Shown one piece after another: positions 34,934-48,623 of a stretch of 64,000 bases of DNA. The notes under the pieces were generated by a model. The model did not search any database. It was not told where the DNA came from and worked only from the letters and a program-made list of their open reading frames with translations. Numbering within the stretch: the first letter of the stretch is position 1; every line of letters begins with the position of its first letter. Origin of the DNA: Populus alba (Eukaryota; Streptophyta; Magnoliopsida; Malpighiales; Salicaceae). The position numbers and the translations under genes were made by a program. The DNA lies in contig NC_133289.1 of assembly GCF_005239225.2 (NCBI RefSeq), forward strand, positions 6,021,501-6,085,500, read 5' to 3'.

Positions 34934-36153
34934 GTTTTCAGGTTTTTCTTTTTTAAAGTATTTTAGATACTTTGTTATGGCAGAGTCTGAAATTACAATG
35001 CGGTTTGTCAAATGAGGTTATTGTGGATTTTTATGATCTGGGTTATTCTCATTTGATCTTGTGGTGCTAATAGATCATGAATCTATTAATAGTTTTGTTA
35101 ATAAAAGTTGCGAATTTTGCAGAATGGGGAAATGATTAAAGCTCATCCTTGTCGTCAATGTTCTTGCACTGTTATGGTGAATTCCATGGTGTTTGACTTT
35201 CTTTTCTGATGACCGTGGACGAATTTCTTTGCTTCCTGACAGTTAAATATCTAAAATTATTCAGTTGATTATATGCTGAGATGGTGATTGAATGTGTATT
35301 TAAGGTTAGCTAAGCTAGATTGATGCCTCCTTTATCGAGTTGAAGTGCGGCTAAGTGCTCTACTTCCAGTAATAGTTTTGGGTTCTTGATTAAGCAATTT
35401 TTGCTGCAAAAATCTGTTGCTTTATGCATTTTTTATGATGTTGAACCACTCATTGGTGTGTCCGTTGACTTGATTAAGAAGCCTACACAGGTTGTTCGAA
35501 GATCTATAGGTTAAAAAATCTCTAGTCAAGGCATCAGATCAAGCCCCTGTAGAGAGACTAGTCACAACTGGTGCAAGCTTCCGAGTGGTGATAATAACAG
35601 TAGTTTGTAAGTATGAAGGAGGGGGGTTTTGCAAACTGTATTGGCAGAAGAGAATCAAAGGTTAGAATTTATTTGCGAAGCAATTGTATCAAGGATTAAC
35701 CGCTGTTGCAATCCTTCGCCGGTTTGGAGAGTATATCTGTATGCTTTGTCACCAATTACACCTCCACTTCAAGCTTCCTTCTCCAACGCTTCCTTCCCTT
35801 TACATTTTAGAAATGAGTTGTATGATTTCTCATGATAAGTCAATCCCTTTACATTTTAGAATTTAACTTTTATTTCATGAGAGGATAATATAAGAATGTG
35901 AATGAGATGCTTGCTAAATAGTTGATTCTAAAAGAATCTGAAACAGATAATATCCATTAATCATGATGCATTATGATATTTATTTACAATTTACAAATTA
36001 CAAACCAAAAATAAGGCAAACGCATGGAGACCTAGGTAGGAGATTCCAAGCCTTGGGGAAGTTTTGATCACCCTCTCCTATCCGACAATCTTCATGCACT
36101 GAAGTATGCTAAAAGCTGTCTAACTTCATGATGCAACAAACGGTCTAGCAGTC
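34934..36153. other. Convergent spacer between OSTC and the LRR gene
   Basis: The 3' ends of OSTC (+) and the LRR gene (-) face each other here, so both 3' UTRs lie in it. Short frames at about 35629-35866 have no domain. No repeat recognised. Confidence 0.45.
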
Positions 36154-38039
36154 CTAAAAGAAGTTCTTTGAAGAGAACAGACGACGGGGTGAGAACATCC
36201 TCAAGTGTCTAGGAGAAGCAAGGCCTTCAATGGAACGATTCCCTGTGTATTTGGATGATTTCCTATCGTATCCAGGAGAAGCAACACCATCAAATGAGTG
36301 ATAATGATCAGGCGCAACATGGAACCACTGCCTGTCTTTCCTGGACCCAATTCTGCCATTGAAGGTCCCATACTCGACCAACTTACCAACCCATGACTTC
36401 TTTGTTGGGCTCTTGTGGCCTGCATTCATCCTCTCACTCAAATACTCCTTGACAACATGCAAACCTCTCTCCACCACCTCCATTGGAGGAGAGATGAGTG
36501 GGTTCCCTTCAACATATAGCTTTTGCAGCTTCCTCAGACACCCCATGGAGTCAGGCAAAGTTGTGATCTTGTTATAACTCACGTCCAGTTCCTCAAGAGA
36601 TATGAGGAGGCCAATGGAGTACGGTAAGGCTTCAAGATATTGGAAGTTTTGGCTTACATTAAGGACTTCTAGATTGATAAGGTTCTCGAGGTCTTCTGGG
36701 AGGGACCTTAGATTGTTGAGCCTTGCATCAAGTATTCTCAAAGAAGTGAGGTGGGAGGTAGACATTGGAAGAAACGCAAGCTTGTTCGAGTTTACTGAGA
36801 GCTTCTTGAGGTTAACAAGCTCAAACCCAATAGTGTCTGGTAGCCTGCTTAGCTTGTTGAAGTTGGCATTCAATTCTTCTAAAGATCTGGGATAAAAGTA
36901 CATGATTTCGATGTAAATATAACTTCAAATCGTTGTAGTAATTATTATTTATAATTTAAATTTAGTAATTAATTGCATCATATACATAGCCGACTCCATC
37001 TAGAGTGGGTATTTTATTTAGTTAAGATTTTACTAATATTTTTCTAAAGACAAATAACAAATAACATCTTAGGTTACATTTGCATTATAAATTCTCCTAT
37101 AACATAGTTTAAATTATATAATTAATTAAATTGCATTAAATCTAACTATGATATCAAAAAAGAAATAATCACCTTTTAACCTTTGAAATGGAAAAAAATA
37201 CTTGAACTATTAGCAATTTAGCATACTTTGACCTATTTTTGCTAATTTTGAACATACAGCGAGATTTAATTGATTGTGCAAACATACGTATGAATATTTC
37301 ATTTTTTTAAAAGAATTAGCTCAATTTATTTTTATATTTTATACTATATTTTATATGTTCTACAACTTTCATCCTCTCGATTCAGCAAACATACGTATGA
37401 ATATTTCATTTTTTTTAAAGAATTAGCTCAATTTATTTTTATATGTTATACTATATATTATATGTTCTACAACTTTAATCCTCTCTATTCAAAATTCTCT
37501 AATTTATCATTTTTTTCAAATATTTTTATTTAAATTGGTAAAAAGTACCCTCACGTGAAATACTCAAACTTAATATAATATTTTTTTAATAATAATAAAA
37601 AAATAAAATAAAATAAATTTTATTTTATTTTTTAATAAATTAGATGGTTTGCTAGTTCGTTCGCAAATATCTATTATAAGAATATAGTAAAGAATTCGTA
37701 ACTATATATGAAAACACCAACTTTATAAAAACTTTTGATTGATAACAATACCTTTATATATATATATAAGGACTATAATACCCTTCAATTATTTAAATGA
37801 CAATTATACACTCTTATGTTTCCTGTATAAATTTTTAAATGTGTTTTTTTTTTTTTTTTTTTTTGCTTTTCGGTGTTTCCTAATAATTTTTTTCTTTTTC
37901 ATTTTCCTAATTATACTATATTTTCTCTACTCCCTTTTCATTTCGGATATAATATCCAATCTTGTGCTTCTCTTTAGGAAAACTACAATAACTTTTCTTT
38001 TTATAATAACATAAACTCGTTTTTTTTTCAAACACCACC

Positions 38040-38071
<32 letters not shown>

Positions 38072-40406
38072 TTTTAAGTATTTTTAAGTAACGAATGTTA
38101 TATCTTTTACTTTGAATATTATTCATAAATATAGAGTCATCACTGTAGTAATGTTTAACAAAGTTTTGATAATTCATATGCCACGAACGTGCCTAACTAG
38201 TGATTTCAATTATAGAGATATATTAGAAGAAATTAGTTTTGTGAGGGCATATTAAACATTGAAATTAAATTATATAAACAAAATAAGTTAATTACTCTAT
38301 TATTTCAAAGGAAATGATACATCTCAATCATAGTAAACAAAATAAAACGGCATTGACAACTATGATCGATGAACACAAATACATGTATAGCATGCCGACA
38401 TCTACACTTAGCCATCTTAATTTTTAATTAAAGTCTAAAATGAATTAATGAGTGGTGGGAAAATGGTCAAGACACTTCCAAAGGGAAATCTTCACGATCA
38501 AGATCATAATTAATGGAGTCTGAACACATGGATCACTTGCGGATTCTATGAAAATCGTGCCAAACACTTTTTTCTGCTTTAGTGAACCGATTAATAATTG
38601 TGCCAATATATATATATATATAAAAACAACTTTACAGAAGTAAAAAAGATTCACCTCGAATCATAATCTGCTCTTCACCTCTCCATTACTATTTTCTGAA
38701 TTTTAATTCCTCAACAGCAATGAGATTTTCCTTGATTTCTTGGTAATTGTTAACCACTTAACCTTGACCGTCCATAATGGTACAAGTCAAAGGTTTGTAT
38801 TTTCCCCACTAGATTATTCTACAACAACAAATATTTTTGTATAGTTCAAAATCGGTGAAATATATTTTTAGATTAATTTATCCATTAGTCAAAACTAGAT
38901 TTATTTCTCAAAAGTATACTATTCATATAGAGTACCCGATGGAGATGTTAATAAGTTTCTAATAAAAAATATATGTATTTTGTCTATTAATTATCCGTGA
39001 AGTTAACCGGCCGCTAACATATAATTTCATTAGTGTTCCTAATATGAAGATATCAAAGGCATATTCGAGTATGCACCTCATGCACACAAAATAAAACAAA
39101 ACATTTTTTTTCCCAAAAAACAAATATTTTAAATAATTAATAACCTGTTCATTTGATATATATTAAGATTGTAAGAAGGCATACATCCTCAAATTAATGG
39201 AGCTGTTATTATCGCATGTGGCTCATATTACTAAGGCTAGGCCGCAATGATGAGATAGTGAATAAACTAACAATAAGATGGAAAAAAAAAGAAAAAAAAA
39301 CTGAGCTATATGCATATAATATATTTCTAAGAGCAGAAGAACATCAGGAGACAACAAACCTGCAATTCTCAATAGTTCTAGGTAGGGACTCAATAAGGTT
39401 GCCTGAAACATTAAGAACTTTGAGCTTTGACAAACATCCAATTGAGTTAGGGAGAGATTTAAGCTGATTTGAGTGAGCATCCAACACCACCAAATTTAGC
39501 ATTCTTGCCGTTAAGGATTCCGGTATAATCTGCCAGATACAGGCAGAAATTCTTCGATAAGTTAGTTTGCTTCCATTGTTAACTATGAATAAACATGTGC
39601 TAGCATATATATCTGTGCAATATGAGAGAGTAATTATACTCTCTCAAAACATGTGCTAGGTTTTGAATGGTTAACTATACTCGAAACAAACCCTAATTAT
39701 TGTTTGAGATCCAAGAGAGTAAAATATGAGAGAAACCCAAAGAAATTAAATAGAACTACTGGGATTTCCGAAAGGACATGTACATGCAGACCAGTATTTT
39801 GTAGGAAGCTTAAGACTGAATCAAAGAAGGGGGGAATCAAAAGGAATAAGCTTCTTTTTATTTGGAATTAGCAAAAAATAGAAAAAGTAAATTGTTATAA
39901 GATTGCTTTCCTTTTTTCCCCCTAAAAACAGCATTTTTAATTACTAGGTTCAAACTCAAAATGGTATCAGATTGATATTTCACAACTCCAAAAGAAATGA
40001 ATCCTATTCGCAACAACTGAGGCTTATTTCCATAAAAACAAAAAAGAAATCAAAGGGACAACAAAAAAGTTGTGTTAAAATCAATCAAAACTTTGTTTGG
40101 TTTAACCTTTGAGAAGGGTTTCTTTTCTTTCTGTACTGCAAAGAAGTTTTTTATTGGGTTAATATTCATATTCACTTTAGCAACAAATTTATGTGCGTGT
40201 GTGTATACCTGCAGATCATTGTTGGAGAGGTGAAGTTTGCAAATAGCAGCTAAGTTGAGTGAAGGGTGAGGTAGAGTCTCCAGAGACATGCCACTCAGAT
40301 CAACAGCTTCAAGCCTTTCTTCCTCGATTGCCTTCCCTCTGTCTCCATTAATCTTCCCCCTATCCTCTCTATTCATCAGTTGCTGTTGTCGCTGCTCATA
40401 CATCAT
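36154..40406 (-). CDS. PIRL7: Plant intracellular Ras-group-related LRR protein (PIRL)
   Basis: Three exons, read leftward: 40209-40406, 39360-39529 and 36154-36886, giving 366 residues with phases intact. PIRLs are cytosolic plant proteins with leucine-rich repeats like those of SHOC2/Sur-8 Ras-binding proteins; some are needed for pollen or gametophyte development. The N-terminus is charged and glutamine-rich ([15 protein letters not shown]). LRRs run from about residue 32 to 270 in the form L..L.…N.L..LP..I, for example [34 protein letters not shown], and [19 protein letters not shown]. The C-terminal 90 residues are basic and serine-rich, without repeats. Length matches the small PIRL6/7/8 group. 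Position next to OSTC and CMO, as I recall for Arabidopsis At4g29880 (PIRL7), supports the symbol, but PIRL6 or PIRL8 cannot be excluded. It starts with two ATGs in a row; the first is used here. Confidence 0.87.
37278..37490. repeat. Two-copy tandem repeat in the PIRL intron, period about 107 bp
   Basis: GCAAACATACGTATGAAT followed by ATTTCATT occurs at 37278 and 37385. Each copy continues through GAATTAGCTCAATTTATTTT and TTCTACAACTTT. Differences are few, so the duplication is fairly recent. It lies in the 2.5-kb second intron (36887-39359). Confidence 0.85.
38041..38068. repeat. (TA)n microsatellite in the PIRL intron
   Basis: A run of alternating TA over about 28 bp. Confidence 0.85.
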
Positions 40407-40486
40407 CTTTACAACTCTAAACCATACACAGCAAACACAATAGGCTGATTATAAGATGTAAGGTATTCGAGAGAGAGAGCAGAGGC

Positions 40487-40493
40487 TATTATA
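40487..40493 (-). promoter_or_regulatory. Possible TATA box of the PIRL gene
   Basis: TATAATA on the gene strand, about 85 bp upstream of the ATG, with a GA-rich (CT-rich on the gene strand) tract between it and the start codon. Confidence 0.3.
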
Positions 40494-41752
40494 GTAAACG
40501 AAACAAGAACAAGAAAAGAAAGACAAGGGCTATGGTACTTTTGTATGGGTTATATTATTATGAGCATTATTTTGAGACCCCGAAAGCTATAAATATATCT
40601 TTAGAATGCAGAGGACGTACGGATGAGGAAGATAACAAAAGGGCAGGACGATTTTGGAAGTACAAGGCCGTATTGTTAGGGTTCGCGTGGCTATGTTTCT
40701 TGTTCGATAAAAAGTCAACTCCTTCCATTTTTTATCGTTTTCCTTCTCTCTCTCTCTCTGTTTTTGGGTTGAGGGCCACAGGCTACTCGCTAATCTCGTA
40801 CCTTTTTTTTTTTTGTCTTCATTTGTTTTTTTTTTTTTTTACCAAGGCACCGTTTATTTGTGTTTTTCATAAAAAGTAGATTTTTAAAAAATTAATTAAT
40901 TTTTAATATTAGATAATGTGATGAAAAATAAATTCAAAAAAATAAATTATTGATATTTTTATTTTTTTTCAAGTTTATTAAAAGAATAAAAATCAAGTCC
41001 AACATATAAAAAAGTTGAAAAATAATAAAATTAATAAAAAAATTATAAATTATTTTAAATAAAAAAATCAAAATAATATTGATTAAATTTGAAAGATTAA
41101 AAATATGAAAGATGATGAAATTAAAAAAATATATAATTTTTATAAATTATTTTAAATAAAATAAATTACGATAAAAAGAATGAAAACCAAATTTGATAGA
41201 TAAAAATCTTTAATTAAGAAAAATATAAAAGAAAAAAAATAACAATAAAAAATAAGAATTAAAGTTAATATAAAAATTAAATTTTAAAAGATTAAATTGA
41301 AGAAAAAAATAACAATAAAAATATTTATTTTTGGGGGTGTAAATGAAAAGTCACATTACAATTGACGATCTTATTTGAAGTTATCCCGAGAAAAATAATA
41401 ATTATGAAACGTAACTGGTCATAAGAACAAATTTTTTTTTTTAAAAAAAAGAAGAGAAACCAATGATTAATTAATATAGAGATGTTAACCAATGTGCCAT
41501 CGTGTTGGCAACTAATTAAAAACATAAATGCCCAACCCATCATACCCATTGATCATATTTTATGATTAATTAATACCATTGGAATTAATATAAAAAAAGA
41601 ATAAAAATATACCTTCGAGATAGAAAATCTATATTAGTTGCATAGAACGAATAAAAATAATCCATATTGATATTGTTTTTCTATATTCATACAATGAGAT
41701 TTTTGAAAGATCACATAATTATATATTGTTCCAGCGCGATTTGTCTCACAGA

Positions 41753-41803
<51 letters not shown>

Positions 41804-42856
41804 CTTACAGAATTCCTAACTGAAGATTTAAACCACTCCACCTAAACAATTTATTAACGTTCTAAAATCAATAATATTTGATATGTTGATCGCAGATTCA
41901 ATGTTTGTAAATTTAATGGCATTTATGCTGTTCAAGGTTTAATTTGCAGGTAGATGCAACGTACACCATGGAATTAATTAATTAATTTTCTAAAATGTCA
42001 CCGTAGAATGTATTTAACAATCTCCAAAATATCACATTTAATGTATATAATAAAGTATCGTGGTATAATATACATTTACAGTTGTCTTCGCGTAGATCGA
42101 TGATGATTAATATATCATGTATTTTCTTAATTAAGAATTTGTATAATTGGTACGTAAAAATTAATCACGATGTAAATATGGATGGTGTGTAGTGAAGAAC
42201 GGAGAATATATTTTTAGGTTTTTGAGCGCACGCGGTGATTGGCCAGCAAACTATTTAATTATATTAAAAAAATTAGATGCAAGCATTAGTTTTAAAATAG
42301 ATAAATATTTATTTGAGATTGTAATAATTTTATAAAATAAAAATAAGTTATGATATTTATTTCTCATCCAATTTAATATTAAAATAGGGTGAAATAGAAA
42401 AATCAAATTACAAAAAAATATATATATCTAGTAACTTGGATCATCATAATCTCTATTAGAATTAATAACTTATTTTTTAGAATTATTGTTTATTTAACTA
42501 TACGATAATGATAATAAAAATAAAAGATTGTAGAATTGAGCATCAACCCAATATTGAGGCTTCTTTTTAACACTATAATAAACTCATAGAAAAAAAAAAA
42601 TAGATTATAAAATTTAATTTTTAGTTAGCAATGAAATTGAAAATAATAATAATAAATAAGTTAAACCCGCGAACATTTTCATGGTCTTTTTAATATTTAA
42701 TAATATATTTTTTTTCAAAACTAATTTTCCGTAACTATATAATAAAAATTAGATTATTATAAAATCAAGTTAAATTCAAAAGTAAAACAAAAAAAAAAAC
42801 CCTACCAAACTCATGAATCCTTGCAACCTCTTCAACATGACCTAAATGGTTCAGAT
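40494..42856. other. Gene-free AT-rich stretch
   Basis: The left end is the PIRL promoter side; the rest is A/T-dominated sequence with no supported frame. It includes the (TA)n block at 41757-41801. Confidence 0.45.
41757..41801. repeat. Long (TA)n microsatellite
   Basis: About 45 bp of uninterrupted TA, the longest such tract in the window. Confidence 0.9.
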
Positions 42857-43182
42857 AAAGTGTTACTGTTTTGTGGTCTTTTCTAATTTTATATGTTTTA
42901 TTATTCATTTCAAGTTTATGGTTACTGTTTTGAATTATTTGTCACAAATAATATGATAAAAAACTAGTAAAAAATAACTCCCCCCCCCCCCTCATTTATT
43001 AACTTAACTTCTATGTCTCTTTCACGCGAACACATTTGCTTCTTCTTCTTCTTCTCATTTACAACTCATTCTTTTCTTTTTATCTCTCACTTAAGCACAT
43101 TTCCTGTTCTTCACCTTTCTCACTCTCGCTCTTTTCTTCTTCTTCATTTCTTATTCTAGCTCAACCCATTTCCACTTCAACT
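42857..43182 (+). repeat. Direct repeat copy 1 (326 bp)
   Basis: Starts AAAGTGTTACTGTTTTGTGG and ends CCACTTCAACT. A second copy lies at 43684-44009. The match includes CACAAATAATATGATAAAAA, a CTTCTT tract and CACATTTCCTGTTCTTCACC. A shorter piece upstream of this copy (about 42810-42856, with CATGACCTAAATG and TTCAGATAAA) recurs downstream of it at about 43185-43240. Confidence 0.85.
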
Positions 43183-43683
43183 AGCAAACTCGTTAATCGT
43201 GGCAACCCCAAAACATGACCTAAATGATTCAGATAAAAAGAAGGTTCAAAAACACCTCAATGAGTCTCCTTGACGAATTAAACTTGTTAACACCAAGATC
43301 TAGGTTTTTTTTTTTTTGGTTATGGACATATAGCCAAACCAACAAATTTCTTTTTTCTTTGTTATTTTCAAGCAACTTATTTTTTTCTTTTCTTAAATTC
43401 AAGAAACGGTAATATCAAGAAAATAATTTTTTAAATCAAAATTAAAATTAAAAAAACCATAACTAACGTGAAGAAAGAAAAAGGAAATTAAGTGAACCAA
43501 ACATAATTTTTTCGAGCAAATATTAGAATATTGTGCATGAGATTAATTTCTTCTTATTTTACACTCAGCTGGCTCTATTTTGTTAAACTTGTTTTTTCTC
43601 TAAAAAAGTATAACAAATTGCCCAGTAATTTGGTCCTAGAATGCTACAATTGAAAAAAATAATGTGAGGATAAAAATGGAAAA

Positions 43684-44009
43684 AAAGTGTTACTGTTTTG
43701 TGGTCCTTTCTATTTTTTATTATTCATTTCAAGTTTATGGTTACTGTTTGAATGATTTGTCACAAATAATATGATAAAAAATAGTCATAAATAATTTTTT
43801 TTTCCCTTTCATTTATTATCTTAACTTCTATGGCTCTTTCACGCTAACACATTTGCTTCTTCTTCTTCTTCTTCTTCTTCTCATTTACAACTCATTCTTT
43901 TCTTTTTATCTCTCGCTTAAGCACATTTCCTGTTCTTCACCTTTCTCACTCTCGCTCTTTTTTTCTTCTTCATTTCTTATTCTTGCTCAATCCGTTTCCA
44001 CTTCAACTT
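43684..44009 (+). repeat. Direct repeat copy 2 (326 bp)
   Basis: Second copy of 42857-43182, separated from it by 501 bp. It differs by a longer CTTCTT tract, small indels and substitutions. The two copies do not carry TG…CA ends, a primer-binding site or a target duplication that I can see, so they look like a segmental duplication rather than a pair of LTRs. Confidence 0.85.
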
Positions 44010-45586
44010 ATTAATTATCTTTTCCTTCATTTATTTTTAATTTATTCCTCCCGTCCAGAGCTTATATCGCTACATGTTCTAGCAAGTTTTCCGCTTTTAA
44101 TATCTTCTTATTGAATCTTTTTAGATAGGCCCTAATGCTATATCTTTTTAACTTGGCGATGGAAAAAGCTTTGTGGAGCTCTTTTTCACGGCTATACCAG
44201 TGCTAAAGTGAGCAATTATCTTATGGTATAAGTCAATGAAAGCAAGTATATAAAGTTTGGTTTTAAATCGTGGTACCAAGCTCGAGCATGCCCATTAAAA
44301 GTGGTAGGGATTTCAATGGAGAATGGAGTCGTTGGTAAAGGCTATGGCCTATGGCCTTGCCTTTTGATTTATAAGGATCTTGTTTTGATGTTCCTCGTAG
44401 GTATCTACTTTTTCCACTTTATTTTGTCTAGTCTCTTCTAGAAAATAGAAGTGCATGTGCACAAGAGATGCAAATTGTTGAAAAGATAGTGATAGATGGA
44501 CAGGGAGAGCCTAAGTTGTTACGGGGTAGCCAAAACATCTTTTATGAGTGCTTATTTGTTGAAGGTCGATCGGAGTTGATGAAGATGGTGAAAGGTCCAT
44601 AACTCTTCTACCTGGTGTTTCCATGTTATTAGTCGTGAAAAGATCTCAAAATCAAGTGCTTATAAGGGGTGAACAAAGCTTTTGTTTAGTTTTCCACGTA
44701 TGACACCAATGATAAAGTTAGTGAAAAACTTTAATGAATCTATGATAAATGTTCCGACAGTATTGTTTGTTCAATTGAAGTCTTGTAAAAACTTATTCCA
44801 TAACTTACCTTTTTCAAGGCGATTAGGAGAGACAATGCTACTTGTAACTCATCTTGTAAGAGGGACTACACAGATAAAAATATTTTTACCTTGTAAAATA
44901 AGAGAGTGAACTTCAATGGTTGTAGAAAACAATGCATGATTGGTCGTGTTATTATCCAATAAAGAGTATACGTTTGAAAAATATATTTATTAAATTGTGT
45001 TGTAATTTTATAAAATTTATTATTATTATTATTACTGCTTTGAAATTTTACTTAAGGAAATGGGAGTTAATAAATTAACCTTCTAGCCAGGGGCTGGGCT
45101 CATGGTTGGGTGAGTCAATAGTTTTTTTTTTTTTTTTTTCAAAGGAGTCTCATTTATTTAAAAATAAAATTATTAAAAAATTGATGAGGTTTCATTAAAT
45201 TTTAACCAAATCCTCTAGATTATGGGTTGACCTATACAGTCAACTAAGTTTTTTTGGGATCAATGGAATAGCCTGTCAAAAAAAGCTCAGTGTCACTAGA
45301 TGGACTCAGGTCTAATAGCCGTGCTTCAAAGAAGATAGAAAATGAGCTTTCCTTGTTAGAGGCTGACCAATTTGGTCCTCTTTCCTAAAAGAAACTTTTA
45401 GTTTGATCCTTAAATACAAAATTGAGTTTTTTATTATTATTATTATTTTGGTCTCAGTAAGAGATGTGACTGCGTCTATGCCTTTTGTCCCTGAATATAA
45501 CCACTGCAGTATTCCTGGATTCGTCCTGCTTATAACCATTTTATTTCTTAGGAACATCCGGCGGTCAAGTCAGTGTCTCCTTGGCG
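44010..45586. other. Upstream region of the CMO gene
   Basis: No gene recognised. Poly-T near 45121-45140 and a (TTA)n tract near 45431. The segment 44060-44900 is less AT-rich and could be old transposon sequence, but no domain can be read. Confidence 0.4.
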
Positions 45587-48500
45587 ATGACCATCATCAC
45601 TGCAACTACAATGGCAGTACTGCTCAAACCCATGATCACTGCTCACCGCCTTCTCCTCTTCCAAACCCAAAAACACACTTCAATTATTGCAAAACAACAA
45701 AAACAACATGGGTCTCTTCTTGTTGCCAGCTCTGTCCATCAGAGTGATAACTACTGTAAAAATCTGGTCGATGAATTTGACCCAAATATTCCTATAGAGA
45801 AAGCCTTGACCCCACCTAGCTCATGGTACACCGACCCTTCTTTTTTTGATTTTGAACTCCATCGTGTCTTCTATAAAGGCTGGCAGGCTGTTGGTTAGTT
45901 CTTTACTTTCTTGTTTTTCTCTTCTTCTCGAGTATAATTAAATTGGTTTCATGAATTATAGCCAACTTTCATCATCAATTTCTTGAATTTTCAGGATATA
46001 CTGAACAGATAAAGAATCCTCATGATTTTTTCACTGGAAGGTATCGTTTATTTATGTGTTAAATGCCCATATGTTGAAAAGTGTATCTTTTGTCTGTCTG
46101 TTTGTTTGTTCTTGAATTTCTTGTTAAGTTCATGAAACAACAAGGAAAAAATGCTTGAATATGGATTCTTTTTTCTATTTTATATCATTATATGGTCTAT
46201 ACGGCCTTGAGCTGCACGACATGGGATATCCCTCCTCTTTTCTAAGCCCCCCGCATCCTGGATGCTAGCAGGATTTGATACCAGTTGTCTTCTTCCACCG
46301 GCGATTAGCTTACCGGTTAATAAAACTTGGCACCAATGGATTCTTGCATGTGTAACCAATTCATTTGATTCTTATAAAAATCAACGGAAATCATTGAATG
46401 CGGATTTTGTTTTGATGTGCATTTCAATTTCCAATCAATATTTCTTTCGTCCACCCCTTTATTCATTGTTTCTGAGAATGAAATGGAGGGTCAATTATAT
46501 ATGGCAGATTGGGGAATGTAGAGTTTCTGGTGTGTCGAGATGATGATGGCAAGATTCATGCTTTTCACAATGTGTGTCGCCATCATGCCTCTCTTGTTGC
46601 ATCTGGAAATGGGCAAAAGTCTTGTTTTGTATGCCCTTATCATGTGAGTTCACTTTTGAATTTCTTTGGTTTTGACCACAAAACACATACAAGTGTACTA
46701 GCTCACCTGCAAAATTCTAACTTTCATTGCATCTTGGAGTAGTTTCGTTTTGATCGACCATTTAGTTTATCAAGTGTGTTAAGTTCATAGCCAGTGGAAA
46801 TTTTTTCAACTTTAACATATATATACATCTAATTTTTCTTACAGGGGTGGACATATGGGTTGGATGGAGCACTTCTTAAAGCAACCAGGATAACCGGGAT
46901 CCAAAATTTTGATGTAAATGTATGCTGAAACATAAGGTCACAGTCCTATTTTCAATTCATGTAAGACATTTTCTGGTTTTATTGATAAATTTTGTTGATT
47001 TATCTGATCATGGAACATAGGAGTTTGGGCTTAAACCACTAAATGTTGCAACTTGGGGGCCATTTGTTCTTATCAATTTGGACAAGGAGATTTTACCTCA
47101 GCAAGAAGCTGACAATACAGTGGGGAGTGAATGGCTTGGTAGCTGTTCAGAATTTCTTGGTGCAAATGGAGTTGATTCTTCTCTAAGCTATCTTTGCAGG
47201 CGTGTATACGATATTGAATGTAACTGGAAGGTAATTGTCCTTAACTTGCTATTTTGTCTTGAATTATCTCAAGATCCTTTCATTTTATTCTGCTACATTT
47301 ATTAATTGTTGTCGGAATGGATTTGATGTCTTCATCTCTATTAGAACCAAGCCTTGTAGAAATCAGTGGCCATCACTATTGCTATCTTGATTTCATAGAC
47401 TGCTGATGATCTTTTGTTTCTTCTTTTTAGGTGTTCTGTGATAATTACTTAGATGGTGGTTACCATGTACCATATGCTCATAAAGGCCTTGCATCTGGTC
47501 TTAAGCTTAATTCTTACTCCACCAAGGTATGTTTCTCTCATCTTCTTCTCCACATATCCTTCTGGGCTATTTGTGTTCTGTATCATATTTCTCGTACCAG
47601 TCTACAAGATTACTTCAAAATTCAAATGTATTTTTTTTCCTGATATATATATATATATATCATTCGTATTATGATTGTTGTCTTACATAAATGGTTGCTC
47701 TTTGAGATAGACATATGAAAAGGTTAGCATCCAAAGTTGTGATGGTGGCTCGACAGAAAGTGAAGATGATATTGATCGACTTGGGTCAAAAGCCTTGTAT
47801 GCTTTCATCTACCCTAATTTTATGATTAACAGGTACCCTCTTGGCGACTGTGTGTTAATTCCTTTGTGATGTCAGTTCTCTGGTAACTTGATTGTCTTAT
47901 GGATCTCGTAGGTATGGACCATGGATGGACACTAATCTGGTACTCCCGCTAGGACCCAGGAAATGCCAGGTGATATTTGACTACTTTATTGAAGCCCATC
48001 TCAAGGTACTTTCTAGGCATGCCTGCTTGTGTATTGCGAGGATACATGATGATAAATATTGTGTTTTCATTTAGCAGTACATAGAGAGACGAAGGGTGTT
48101 TTTTCCTTTTCTATTTTCTAAATCAAAAACAAAAATCAAAGAAGGCATGATTTTGTTCATCGGTAGTATTTTACTTGGTGGTTCTTGAAGGGGTTTTAGA
48201 GATGGACTCGTGAACCTGACAAATTACAGGGGTGATGAGCTCCATATGCTATACCTATCATGTATGCGTAGATTGTAAATAATTTATCTGCTTCTTAGTG
48301 CAATTCTGGTAACGGTGAAAATGTTCAATTGAGGATTTTAAACATTGTGGTGTCAGGACGACAAAGATTTCATAGAAAGAAGTCTAGTTGATAGTGAGAG
48401 AGTGCAGGTATGTCATCCACTCTCCATTACCGTAAAAGATTATGGCCAGTTTGGAGTTTATTCTAAGATTAATATAAATACGCAGATAGAAGATATCGTG

Positions 48501-48623
48501 CTGTGTGAAGGAGTTCAGAGAGGCCTTGAAACACCAGCATACTGTAGCGGCAGATACGCTCCCACGGTTGAGAATGCCATGCACCATTTCCACCAATTGC
48601 TTCACCATGTACTCAAAGAATGA
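45587..48623 (+). CDS. CMO: Choline monooxygenase (Rieske-type), chloroplast
   Basis: Ten exons: 45587-45893, 45995-46040, 46508-46643, 46845-46919, 47021-47230, 47431-47526, 47711-47832, 47912-48005, 48357-48407 and 48486-48623, giving 424 residues in phase. CMO is a ferredoxin-dependent stromal enzyme that oxidises choline to betaine aldehyde, the first step to glycine betaine. The first 50 or so residues are rich in Thr, Ser, Gln and Lys with few acids, like a transit peptide. The Rieske [2Fe-2S] site is CRHH (C141, H143) and CPYH (C160, H163). The mononuclear iron site is in DNYLDGGYHVPYAH, with H270 and H275 and nearby aspartates. The open frame extends 6 nt upstream to a TTG, but the first ATG is at 45587. 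Many species with an intact CMO gene accumulate little betaine, so activity is not assured. Confidence 0.93.

Noticed and set aside
42857..44009. 326-bp repeats as LTRs of a short retrotransposon
   Set aside because: No TG…CA ends, primer-binding site, polypurine tract or target duplication could be found.
45581..45586. Earlier CMO start by two codons
   Set aside because: The codon at 45581 is TTG; the first ATG is at 45587.
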